Source: Chloroflexota bacterium
Lineage (GTDB): Bacteria > Chloroflexota > Limnocylindria > Limnocylindrales > CSP1-4
DNA: 36,625 nucleotides
Reading direction: 5' to 3'
Assembly (NCBI GenBank): GCA_025358525.1
Contig: JANYJI010000060.1
Coordinates: 1-36,625, forward strand
Part shown: in pieces, positions 9,511-18,358 of the stretch
How the letters are laid out: each line of letters begins with the position of its first letter
Numbering within the stretch: the first letter of the stretch is position 1
Notes under the pieces: model-generated
What the model was told of the DNA's origin: nothing
What the model saw: the letters and a program-made list of their open reading frames with translations, nothing else
Databases searched by the model: none
Translations under genes and position numbers: made by a program

Positions 9511-11676
9511 CTACGCCCTCGGATCGAGTGACCCTCTACCGGCGTGAGGTCTGTGGGGTGCGACGAGTGCGACGGCCACCATCTCGGCCGTCTGATCCTT
9601 GAGCGTTTCGAACGTGTCGATGCTACCGGGTCGGCCGTTGATCTCCTCGGTCCGACGGTAAGTGGCGTCCGGGCCGAGCTGCCAGGATCGCCGATCGTCA
9701 ACGAGCATTATCTCGAGCGCCGACTCGATGCGGGCTCGGCCCTCCGGATCCTCGATGGGGACGATGGCCTCCACCCGCCGATCCAGATTGCGCTCCATCA
9801 GGTCTGCCGAGCCGATGTACAACTCGGACCGGCCGCCATTGGCGAACGAGAACACTCGCGAATGCTCCAGGTACTGGCCCACAATCGATCGCACCTGAAT
9901 TCCCTCGCTCACTCCCGGCACGCCCGGCCAGAGCGAGCAGATGCCGCGGATGATCAGGTCCACCTTAACGCCAGCCTGGTCTGCAGCGTAAAGGGCGGCC
10001 ACGCAGGCCGGGTCTACGAGTGAGTTCAGTTTCAGCACGATGCGTGCCTTCCGGCCGGCCAGGGCGTGGTCCGTCTCGCGCTGGATCATTTCGAGAATCC
10101 ACGTTCTGAGGTTCATGGGGGCCACGATGAGACGCCGGAAGTCACGCTGGCGCGAGAGGCCGGTCAACACGTTGAACAGGTCGCTGACATCGGCGCCCAG
10201 CTCCGGCCGGCACGATAGCAAGCCCAGGTCGGTGTAGAGCCGGGCCGTGCCGGGGTTGTAGTTGCCCGTGCCGATGTGGACGTAGCGCCGCAGCGCGGAG
10301 CCCTCCCGCCGGACCACTAACACGGTCTTTGAGTGGGTCTTGAGACCGACCAGGCCGTAGACGACGTGGGCGCCAGCATGCTCCAGCTTACGGGCCCAGG
10401 TGATGTTCGCTTCTTCGTCGAAGCGAGCCTTGATCTCGACCAGAACCACGACCTGCTTGCCTCGCTCGGCAGCGGAGATCAGGTCGCGAATGATTGGTGA
10501 GTCGCCGCTGGTGCGGTAGAGCGTCATCTTGATCGAGAGGACTTCGGAGTCTGTCGCGGCCTGAGCGATGAACCGCTGCGTGGAGGCGGCGAAGCTCTCG
10601 TACGGGTGGTGTACCAGGATGTCGCCCTCGCGGATTGCCGCAAATACGTCCGCCGGCTCGTCTTCGTCGAGGGGCACGAGGCGGGGCGGAATTACGGGCG
10701 AGTAGGGAGGCAGCTTGAGATCCGGCCGATCCAGCCCGGCGATCTGCCACAGGCCGGTGTGGTCGAGCATGCCGTGGATTTCGTAGCAGTCGTCGGCGTC
10801 GACGCCCACGCCCCTTTCAAGGATCTTGCGCATCGAAGATGGCATGGCCTTGTCGATTTCCAGCCGCACAGCCTCGCCGAATCGACGTCGCCGCAGCTCC
10901 TCTTCGAGGGCCAGCATGAGGTCGTCGGCCTCGTCTTCCTGGAGTTCCAGATCGGCGTCGCGCGTGACCCGGAAGAAATGGGTCTCGAGGATGGTCATAC
11001 CGGAAAAGAGCATGTCCAGGTTGGCGGCGATGATCTGCTCGAGAAGAACGAACCGGTTTGGCTCGATCTCGAGGAATCGGGGTAGTACCGGCGGAACCTT
11101 GACCCGGGCGAATCTCTCCTCGGCCGCATCGGGATCTTCCATCCGGATCGCCAGGGAGAGGCTGAGGGTGCTGATGTACGGGAACGGATGGCCGGGGTCG
11201 ACCGCCAGTGGCGTGAGGACCGGGTAGACCTCGTCGATAAAGCGCTGCCGCAGCGTGGCGTGGTGCTTGGGTACGTCGGCGTAGTCGACGATATGAATGC
11301 CGGCGGCACTGAGGTCGGCGCAGATCCGTTCGAAGATTTCGCGCCGCTCGGTCATTAGCTCGCGGAAACGCGTCCGAATTGCGGCGAGTTGCTCGGCGGC
11401 GGGTCTCTCACCCGGAGCCGCCGGCGCGGCGTGAGCCTCGGCCTGCTCCATCAGCCCCGAGACGCGGATCTGGAAGAACTCGTCCATGTTGCTGGCGAAA
11501 ATGGCCAGGAACTTGACCCGCTCAAGCAACGGGTTGCGTTCGTCGCGGGCCTCGAATAGGACGCGATGCTGGAACTCGAGCGAACTCAGCTCACGGTTGA
11601 TGTACGGAAACGCCGGACTGGCCTGGCCCTTGATTGGGGCAGGCCTGGCGGCTGTTCTCCGGACTATCGCGGTCAC
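9511..11676 (-). CDS. ppk1: Polyphosphate kinase PPK1
   Basis: YINRELSSLEFQHRVLFEA, YVHIGTGNYNPGTARLYTDLGL (phospho-His region), SADLMERNLDRRVEAIVPI. Confidence 0.97.
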   Translation of the reverse strand: MTAIVRRTAARPAPIKGQASPAFPYINRELSSLEFQHRVLFEARDERNPLLERVKFLAIFASNMDEFFQIRVSGLMEQAEAHAAPAAPGERPAAEQLAAIRTRFRELMTERREIFERICADLSAAGIHIVDYADVPKHHATLRQRFIDEVYPVLTPLAVDPGHPFPYISTLSLSLAIRMEDPDAAEERFARVKVPPVLPRFLEIEPNRFVLLEQIIAANLDMLFSGMTILETHFFRVTRDADLELQEDEADDLMLALEEELRRRRFGEAVRLEIDKAMPSSMRKILERGVGVDADDCYEIHGMLDHTGLWQIAGLDRPDLKLPPYSPVIPPRLVPLDEDEPADVFAAIREGDILVHHPYESFAASTQRFIAQAATDSEVLSIKMTLYRTSGDSPIIRDLISAAERGKQVVVLVEIKARFDEEANITWARKLEHAGAHVVYGLVGLKTHSKTVLVVRREGSALRRYVHIGTGNYNPGTARLYTDLGLLSCRPELGADVSDLFNVLTGLSRQRDFRRLIVAPMNLRTWILEMIQRETDHALAGRKARIVLKLNSLVDPACVAALYAADQAGVKVDLIIRGICSLWPGVPGVSEGIQVRSIVGQYLEHSRVFSFANGGRSELYIGSADLMERNLDRRVEAIVPIEDPEGRARIESALEIMLVDDRRSWQLGPDATYRRTEEINGRPGSIDTFETLKDQTAEMVAVALVAPHRPHAGRGSLDPRA

Positions 11677-11716
11677 TGTCTCGTGCGCCTCGACGCTCTC
11701 AACTGGGAGTGTGCGC

Positions 11717-12064
11717 CTAATCGATGGTCGGGTGGCCGGCGTTGGCGTCGGGCACGATCACGACGGCCGTCCCGTAGGCCACGATCTCGGACATGGATGT
11801 GCCGATCTCAGACGAGTCGAAGCGCATCGAGATCACGGCGTTGGCGCCCATCAGAGTCGCGTTCTGGATCATCCGGTCGAGGGCCTGGCGCCGGGTGTCC
11901 TCGAGCAGCTGGGTGTACTCGTGGATCTCGCCGCCGACGATCGAGCGGAGGCGGGCCACGAAATTGCCGGCGAGGCCGCGGCTTCGGACGACGAGGCCAA
12001 AGACCTGACCCTTGACCTCGGTGACGCGATATCCGGTCAGGTAGGGGGTGGTGGCGACGATCAT
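11717..12064 (-). CDS. YbjQ/UPF0145 (DUF74) family protein
   Basis: TGYRVTEVKGQVFGLVVRSRG...GGEIHEYTQLLEDTRRQALDRMIQNATLMGANAVISMRFDSSEI. Confidence 0.92.
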   Translation of the reverse strand: MIVATTPYLTGYRVTEVKGQVFGLVVRSRGLAGNFVARLRSIVGGEIHEYTQLLEDTRRQALDRMIQNATLMGANAVISMRFDSSEIGTSMSEIVAYGTAVVIVPDANAGHPTID

Positions 12065-12456
12065 TGGATCTCCTTCGTTGGTTGGGATGATGCCTTACCG
12101 CTCAGCGTGTGCGAGATGGATCTGTTGGCGGCGCAGGTCGGGCACGGGCAGCCAGCGCGAAGCGCCTCGAACGTGTAGTAGCCAGTATCGTGCCCGTCGG
12201 CCCAAGTCGGCGCCAGGGCATACTGGCCGACGAGGCGCATGCCCACGAGTTGTGTCTGTTCGGGCGTCAAGGTGGGCATCGAGTCGAGCCAGCCCGGCCT
12301 GCCGGCCTCGCCCCGGCAGAACGCACAGGGGCAGAGCCAGCGCAGGGACACGGCCTGGAACTGGCTCCGATGACCGTCGGTCCAGTCGATGGTCACCAGG
12401 CCGGCTTCTCGGTCGGCGTTGATAGCGCTGGGCTGAATTGCCGGGTTCGTTGCCAT
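12061..12456 (-). CDS. DUF971 family protein (gamma-butyrobetaine hydroxylase-like N-terminal domain)
   Basis: ITIDWTDGHRSQF-like start, SLRWLCPCAFCRGE, YALAPTWADGHDTGYYTFEALRAGCPC. Confidence 0.85.
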   Translation of the reverse strand: MATNPAIQPSAINADREAGLVTIDWTDGHRSQFQAVSLRWLCPCAFCRGEAGRPGWLDSMPTLTPEQTQLVGMRLVGQYALAPTWADGHDTGYYTFEALRAGCPCPTCAANRSISHTLSGKASSQPTKEIQ

Positions 12457-12524
12457 GCCTCATTCTAAGGGCGGCGTCGGGGCGGACGCCCAAAGAGTGA
12501 CAAGCGAGCAGCGGACCCGGCTCG

Positions 12525-15128
12525 ATGTGGTGGCTTGTCATGATTACTCCTGCTCGAGAGGGCACCGAGCCGCTCTCTGCTCGTTTCGCCGACCTGTCCG
12601 AGACCGCTGCCCAGCTGTCAGCCGACTCCGTTCTGGAAAGGCTCGGGACAGACTCTTCACTCGGCCTCACACCAGAACAGACTTCAGCCCGCCTCGCCGA
12701 GTTCGGTCCAAATGAGCTGGAACCGTCGCAGAAGACCTCGCTGTGGCGCCTTATCTGGGACGGCGCGCGCGAGCCGTTCGTCGTCCTGCTCTTCATCGCC
12801 GGCTGCCTTGCCATCGCCCTCAACGAGGTTCGCGACGGTCTGCTGGTACTCGTGATCCTGGCCCCGATCGTCGGCGCGGGCGTTGTGACTGAGTACCGGG
12901 GCGAGAAGGCACTCGAGGCCCTGCGCGATGCCGCCGCACCGCTGGCACGGGTCAGGCGCGGCGGTACCGTGGGCGACGTTGCAACTCGCGACCTGGTGCC
13001 GGGCGATCTGGTTCTGTTGCGCGTCGGCGACGTGGTCCCGGCCGATCTTCGGCTCGTCCGGGCCGAGGCCCTGAGCTTCGACCGCAGCGTGCTGACGGGC
13101 GAGTCGCTCCCGGAGCCAGCCGCCGTGGAGCCAGCCCCAGAGGGCGTGGCTCTGGCCGATCGCCGCTGCATCGCCTACGGTGGCACGGCAGTGGTCGGCG
13201 GGCGCGGTGAGGGCGTGGTGATCACGACCGGTTTGCGGACCGAGTTCGGACGCATATCCCAGGCTCTGGCCGGGCGCGAGCGGCGCCGCTCGCCGCTGCA
13301 ACGGGAGATGGATCGGCTCGTCAGGATCCTCCTCTTCGTGGCCATCGGTCTCATCGCCACGGTGGTCACGCTGGGCTTCCTGCGCGGCAATGAGGCCGGC
13401 AAGAACGTGCTGGCGGGCGTCTCGGCCGCGATCGCGGCTATTCCCGAGGAACCGCCGGCTCTCGTGGCGGTGGTGCTGGGTCTGGGCGCCTATCGACTCC
13501 TGCGCATGAAGGTGCTTGTCCGCCGTCTGTCGGCTCAAGAGACGCTAGGCTCGGTCGATCTGATCATCACCGACAAAACGGGCACTCTGACGGAGAACCG
13601 GCTTTCACTGACTGCCATTCGCACTCCGGAAGGCGTGGTCGAGGATCAAGCCAGGGTGGTCGAACTGGCAACGCTGGCCGTTCGAGCCGAAGAGGACGCC
13701 TGGAGCGTTGCCACCGGCAGTAAGCCCGGCTCGTTCAGTCGATCGCTATTCGGGTTCCTATCCGAGCAGGCCGTGGTCCTGGACCTGGACCCCCAGGATC
13801 TATTAGCCGCCGACCCGGTCAGTGATGAGCGGCCCTACTCGCGTACGAGAGCCCGCAGCCGGGACGCCGCCGGCGGTGCGGTCGTTGAGGAGCTGGCGCT
13901 GGGTGCGCCGGAGGCGGTCCTCGAGATGTGCTCCGGCCTCTCGCCAGCGGAGCTAGTTGCCTGGCACGATCTGGTCGAGAGTGGGGCGGAAGCCGGGGAG
14001 CGGCTTCTGGCGCTGGCACGCTGTCTGGAGGGCGAACAGTGGCTGCCGCTCGGTGTGCTCGCCTTTGCGGACCGCATCCGGCCGGGGATCCGGGAGGCCA
14101 TGGCTCTGGCGCGCGCTGCCGGCATCCAGACCATGGTCGTTACGGGCGACCATCCAACCACTGCCGCGGCAATCGCCGCGGATGCGGGCCTGCCCAACCA
14201 GCACGTTGTGACCGGCCCTGAGCTGGCCACCTGGGACGATGCCCGACTCGCCGACGAACTGCCCCGACTCCACGTCGTGGCCCGGGCCATCCCAGAGCAG
14301 AAGCTGCGCATCGTGGATGTGGCTCGAGGCTGCAATCGGACCGTGGCCGTCACCGGCGACGGTGTCAACGACGCCCCGGCTCTCCATCACGCCGACGTGG
14401 CCGTGGCCATGGGCAGCGGCACCGCAGTAGCCCGCGAGGCCTCGGACCTCGTTCTTGGCGACGATTCGTTCGTGACCCTGATGCACGGTCTGCGTGAGGG
14501 CCGTCGGCTGGTCGCCAACGTCCAGAAGGGCCTGATCTTCCTGGTCTCGACGCACGTTGCGATGCTGGGTTTCATCCTCATCGCGACCATCGCCGGCTTC
14601 GGCCAGCCGCTCCTGCCAATCCAGATCCTGTGGCTGGAGGTCTTCATCGACCTGCTCACGGCGGTCTCATTCGAGGGCGAGGCGGAGGAGCCGGGAGCGA
14701 TGGAGCGGCCGCCGCGACAGAGGACCAAGCCGTTGCTCGATTGGTCGATCCTGGTTCGGATCTGCCTGGCGGGCGGCTTCAGTGCCTTCGCCGCGCTGTG
14801 GTTGATCGAGCAGCACAGCACCGACTTCACGCATGCCCGCTGGCTGGCCTACACCGCCTTGGTCGTGGGTCAGGTCGTTCGGGCCAATGCCAATCGGAGC
14901 TTGTCGCATCCGGTATTGCTGCGCCGCCCCAACTTCCTGTTGCTACTGGGGGGCCTCCTCTGCCTTGGCATCCAGGTGGCGATTCCGTTCGTGCCACCCG
15001 TCCGGGACGCCTTCGCAGCCACGCCGCTCGATGCCTTCGACTGGCTGCTGGTGGCGGCAATTGCGCTGGCCCCGGCTGTGGTCGCAGAGGCATATCGGGC
15101 CATTCGTCATCGTCCCTGGGTCGCCTGA
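12525..15128 (+). CDS. P-type cation-transporting ATPase
   Basis: TGES, DKTGTLTENR, TGDGVNDAPALHHADVAVAMG, multiple TM. TM4 reads AAIPEEPPALV. Internal start at 12540 also possible. Confidence 0.92.
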   Translation: MWWLVMITPAREGTEPLSARFADLSETAAQLSADSVLERLGTDSSLGLTPEQTSARLAEFGPNELEPSQKTSLWRLIWDGAREPFVVLLFIAGCLAIALNEVRDGLLVLVILAPIVGAGVVTEYRGEKALEALRDAAAPLARVRRGGTVGDVATRDLVPGDLVLLRVGDVVPADLRLVRAEALSFDRSVLTGESLPEPAAVEPAPEGVALADRRCIAYGGTAVVGGRGEGVVITTGLRTEFGRISQALAGRERRRSPLQREMDRLVRILLFVAIGLIATVVTLGFLRGNEAGKNVLAGVSAAIAAIPEEPPALVAVVLGLGAYRLLRMKVLVRRLSAQETLGSVDLIITDKTGTLTENRLSLTAIRTPEGVVEDQARVVELATLAVRAEEDAWSVATGSKPGSFSRSLFGFLSEQAVVLDLDPQDLLAADPVSDERPYSRTRARSRDAAGGAVVEELALGAPEAVLEMCSGLSPAELVAWHDLVESGAEAGERLLALARCLEGEQWLPLGVLAFADRIRPGIREAMALARAAGIQTMVVTGDHPTTAAAIAADAGLPNQHVVTGPELATWDDARLADELPRLHVVARAIPEQKLRIVDVARGCNRTVAVTGDGVNDAPALHHADVAVAMGSGTAVAREASDLVLGDDSFVTLMHGLREGRRLVANVQKGLIFLVSTHVAMLGFILIATIAGFGQPLLPIQILWLEVFIDLLTAVSFEGEAEEPGAMERPPRQRTKPLLDWSILVRICLAGGFSAFAALWLIEQHSTDFTHARWLAYTALVVGQVVRANANRSLSHPVLLRRPNFLLLLGGLLCLGIQVAIPFVPPVRDAFAATPLDAFDWLLVAAIALAPAVVAEAYRAIRHRPWVA

Positions 15129-15265
15129 GCGATCCAAAAGGGGTCGCGTCGTTTCGATACCGAGCACGTCATTTTCACCAATCGATCCGCTCGGCGACCG
15201 CGCCCGACGGAATCTGCATAATCGAGGCTAACACCACGTGCCTGCTCCAACGCCAAGGGGAAGCA

Positions 15266-16210
15266 ATGTCACTGATAGTCGATTCGGTGTCCAAACGCTT
15301 CGGCGAAATCCATGCCCTCGAGGGCATTTCGCTCGAGATCAAGCCCGGTGAGGTCTTTGGACTCCTGGGCGCCAACGGTGCCGGCAAGACGACCGCGATG
15401 CGCATCGTCCTCGATATCCTCCGGCCCGACTCCGGCACGATCTCTTGGAAAGGCAAGCTCAATACCGAGCTGCCGCGCGAGACCTGGGGTTATCTGCCCG
15501 AGGAGCGGGGCCTCTACGCCAAGATGAACGTGCTCGACCAGCTCGTGTTCTTCGGCAAGCTCCATGGTTTGCGGGGCAAGGCGGCCGAGCGCGAGACCCG
15601 CGACTGGCTCGAACGCTTCCGGATCCCCGAGTACGCCGATCGGCGGGCTGAGCAACTCTCCAAGGGCAACCAGCAGAAGATCCAATTCATCGCCGCAATC
15701 CTGCACGACCCACAGGTGCTCCTGATGGACGAGCCTTTCACGGGTCTTGATCCGATCAACGCTGCGCTCCTCAAGGAGGCCTTTCTCGAGTTGAAGGATC
15801 GAGGCAAGACGATCATTTTCTCCACTCATCAGATGGAGACGGTGGAAGAGATGTGCGAATCGATCGCCATCCTCGATCGCGGGCGGGTCGTCGTCTGCGG
15901 GCCGGTGCGCGAGGTCCGACGCTCGAGCGGCCGACAGGTGGTTCGCCTGGCCGTCGAGGGCGACCCCGAGATCGCCTGGCTCGGCACGCTGGATGGCATC
16001 GTCGTCGAGCGGCGCGGTCAGGACTACACGGAGGTTGAGGTGGCGCCGGGTCACGATCCTGCGGTGGTGCTCCAAACCGCTCTGGTGCGGGGCTGCAAGG
16101 TCCGGCATTTCGAGATCGCCGACCCCTCGCTCGAGGAGATATTCATCGAGCACGTGGGCCAGATCGACTCGAGCGAACGAACGCTCGCCCCCAAGACGGT
16201 GCACGCATGA
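15266..16210 (+). CDS. ABC transporter ATP-binding protein (NatA/EcsA-like)
   Basis: Walker A GANGAGKTT, signature LSKGNQQKIQF, Walker B VLLMDEPFTGLDP. ORF track start 14630 is an out-of-frame extension through the ATPase gene. Confidence 0.92.
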   Translation: MSLIVDSVSKRFGEIHALEGISLEIKPGEVFGLLGANGAGKTTAMRIVLDILRPDSGTISWKGKLNTELPRETWGYLPEERGLYAKMNVLDQLVFFGKLHGLRGKAAERETRDWLERFRIPEYADRRAEQLSKGNQQKIQFIAAILHDPQVLLMDEPFTGLDPINAALLKEAFLELKDRGKTIIFSTHQMETVEEMCESIAILDRGRVVVCGPVREVRRSSGRQVVRLAVEGDPEIAWLGTLDGIVVERRGQDYTEVEVAPGHDPAVVLQTALVRGCKVRHFEIADPSLEEIFIEHVGQIDSSERTLAPKTVHA

Positions 16211-17520
16211 ACGGCTGGCGGACTCTCTTCCCCAACGCCCGGTACATCGCGATCCGCGAATACCGGAGCCGCGCAAGGAGCCGCAGCTTTGTCATCGGCA
16301 CACTCATCCTGGCCGTCCTGGCATTCGCAGCGACGCAGACACCGATCCTGATCGACGCGGTGGCGGGCGGGAGCAAGACCAAAGTCGAGGTGGTCGTCCG
16401 TGCTGCTGGCCTGCCGTCGGACGCACAGACGGTCCTCGATCAGGCCCTCAACGGCGCGCCCGCACCCGGATCGAGCCAGCACAAGAGCTTCGACTTCAGC
16501 TGGCTGACGTCGGACCAGCTTTCGCCCGCACAGAAGGTTCTGGAGGCGGGCAAGTTCGATGCGCTGCTCATCGTCGACCGCGACGCGAGCAGCCGCGACC
16601 TTGTCTTTACGCTGCGAACCGACCTGCCAGCCGACGGCCGGCAGGCTCAGTTGATCGCCAACGCCGTTACATCGCTCACGATCGAAGACAGGCTGGTTCG
16701 GGCAGGGACGTCGGCCGCCGCCATACTCGCGCCCACCAGGTGGGAGGTTCTGCCGGTCAACTCATCCGCCGCGACGCCGGTCAACAGCCTCAACCAGGAG
16801 ATCTCGTCCACTCTTCTGTCGACCGGTCTCATCGTCCTGATCTTCATGGCCATCATCACTTATGGGGTCTGGGTGGCGATGAGCGTGGCTGAGGAGAAGG
16901 GCAGCCGGGTGATGGAGCTGATGCTCAACGCCACGACACCTCTACAGATGCTGACCGGCAAGGTGATGGGCAACGGAGCTGCGGGGTTGACCCAGTACGG
17001 CATAGTCCTGGGCGCGGTGGTGGCCGGCCTGCTAGCCCAGGGCCCGATCCATAAGGCTGCCTTGGGCACTGATGCGGGAGCTCAGTTCGGGGGGCTCAGC
17101 CCGACGGTCCTGGTCGCTTTCGTGGTCCTCTTCGTCCTTGGCTTCCTGCTGTACTCACTTCTGTATGCCGCACTCGGATCGCTCGTCAGCCGGCAGGAGG
17201 ACGTCCAGAGCGCCACTTCGCCGTTGATGATGCTGATCATGATCGGCTACTTCCTGTCGGTCTTCGGTCTGCAGGCCATCGATGAGACATGGGTCAAGGT
17301 CGCCTCGTTCGTGCCCTTCTTCAGCCCGTACCTGATGCTGGCCAGGGTCTCGATGGGCCATGTCCAGATCTGGGAGTTTGCCCTGGCAATCCTGCTGCTG
17401 ATCGCGAGCATCGCCGTGGCACTCTTCGTTGCCGCTCGGATCTACAGCGCCGGGGTCCTTCTGTACGGTCAGCGAGTCGGTCTGCGCCAGGTCCTGCGGG
17501 CGGCACGGATGTCGCGCTAA
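16207..17520 (+). CDS. ABC-2 type permease (NatB-like)
   Basis: IREYRSRARSRSFVIGTLI, AMSVAEEKGSRVMELMLNATTPLQMLTGKVMG; 4-bp overlap with the upstream ATPase. Confidence 0.92.
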   Translation: MNGWRTLFPNARYIAIREYRSRARSRSFVIGTLILAVLAFAATQTPILIDAVAGGSKTKVEVVVRAAGLPSDAQTVLDQALNGAPAPGSSQHKSFDFSWLTSDQLSPAQKVLEAGKFDALLIVDRDASSRDLVFTLRTDLPADGRQAQLIANAVTSLTIEDRLVRAGTSAAAILAPTRWEVLPVNSSAATPVNSLNQEISSTLLSTGLIVLIFMAIITYGVWVAMSVAEEKGSRVMELMLNATTPLQMLTGKVMGNGAAGLTQYGIVLGAVVAGLLAQGPIHKAALGTDAGAQFGGLSPTVLVAFVVLFVLGFLLYSLLYAALGSLVSRQEDVQSATSPLMMLIMIGYFLSVFGLQAIDETWVKVASFVPFFSPYLMLARVSMGHVQIWEFALAILLLIASIAVALFVAARIYSAGVLLYGQRVGLRQVLRAARMSR

Positions 17521-17573
17521 CGCGGCTCGGCCGGCGGGACGCGGGTGGATGTCAACGGGCCAGGCCAGCTCAG

Positions 17574-18305
17574 TCAGAACTCGAGTGGCAGGCGCTGGAT
17601 CAGGGCCAGGACGGGCCGTGTTGGCGCCGCAACTTCCTGCTCGGCCAAGACGTGAAGAGGCATTTCGCCCGGTTGGGTGGCAATCGAGCGCCACAGTTCA
17701 CTCTGGCGGCCGGGCAAGTATGGGCTGCGCAAGTGGCGTGCCATCACTCCCCGCAGCCCCTGCTGGGCCACGGCGAAGTAGAGATCCAGCCCCTCGCGCA
17801 CGACGCCCGGCAGCACGACCAACTCCTGGCTGGGCCGAACGATGCGAGCCAGATGCTCCCGGCGACGCAGGAGCGGCTGGGCGATGATCGGCCGGCCGGC
17901 GACCCACAGCAAGTCGAAAGCAAGGTAGACGGGCGTCGAGTCGGTCCGGCTGCCGTCGGCCAGGCGACCGACGAGGGCATCCTCGTCCATGCGGCCGACT
18001 TTGTCGGGAATGACGATCTCGCCGTCGAGAATGGCGGGCCGGCTGCCCACCAGATCCGGAATTCCGGCCAGTTCGGGCAGGTACGGAGCCAGGTCGCGGC
18101 CCATCTCATCAAGCAGACGAAGCCGCGGCCCGTGCGCGCCGTCCGGTTCGATGAAGGCCAGGGCTCGGCGGCCACCCCAGCGCGGCTCGAAGACATGGTC
18201 GTCGGAGTCGAAGGGGGCGTGGGCGGGTTTGGGCAGCATCGGCCGCAGCGAACGGGGCAGGCGGGCCACGTCGCCGGTTAGGCTCAGCGAGAGCTGGTCT
18301 GACAC
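17574..18305 (-). CDS. ATP-dependent DNA-ligase-like nucleotidyltransferase domain with degenerate active site
   Basis: Ligase-like framework (RPMLPKPA, FEPRWGGRRALAF, AILDGEIVIP, VYLAFDLLW, GLRGVMARHLRSPYLPGRQSELW), but the motif I Lys is Arg and motifs IV/V are altered. Confidence 0.75.
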   Translation of the reverse strand: MSDQLSLSLTGDVARLPRSLRPMLPKPAHAPFDSDDHVFEPRWGGRRALAFIEPDGAHGPRLRLLDEMGRDLAPYLPELAGIPDLVGSRPAILDGEIVIPDKVGRMDEDALVGRLADGSRTDSTPVYLAFDLLWVAGRPIIAQPLLRRREHLARIVRPSQELVVLPGVVREGLDLYFAVAQQGLRGVMARHLRSPYLPGRQSELWRSIATQPGEMPLHVLAEQEVAAPTRPVLALIQRLPLEF

Positions 18306-18358
18306 GCCCCGATACTACGCCCTGACGCTGTTCGCGCCCCTGCGATTTCTGGGAGCGA

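Noticed and set aside
14630-16210. 526-aa ORF upstream of the ABC ATPase
   Set aside because: First 212 codons are an alternative frame of the P-type ATPase gene plus intergenic DNA; real start is ATG 15266.
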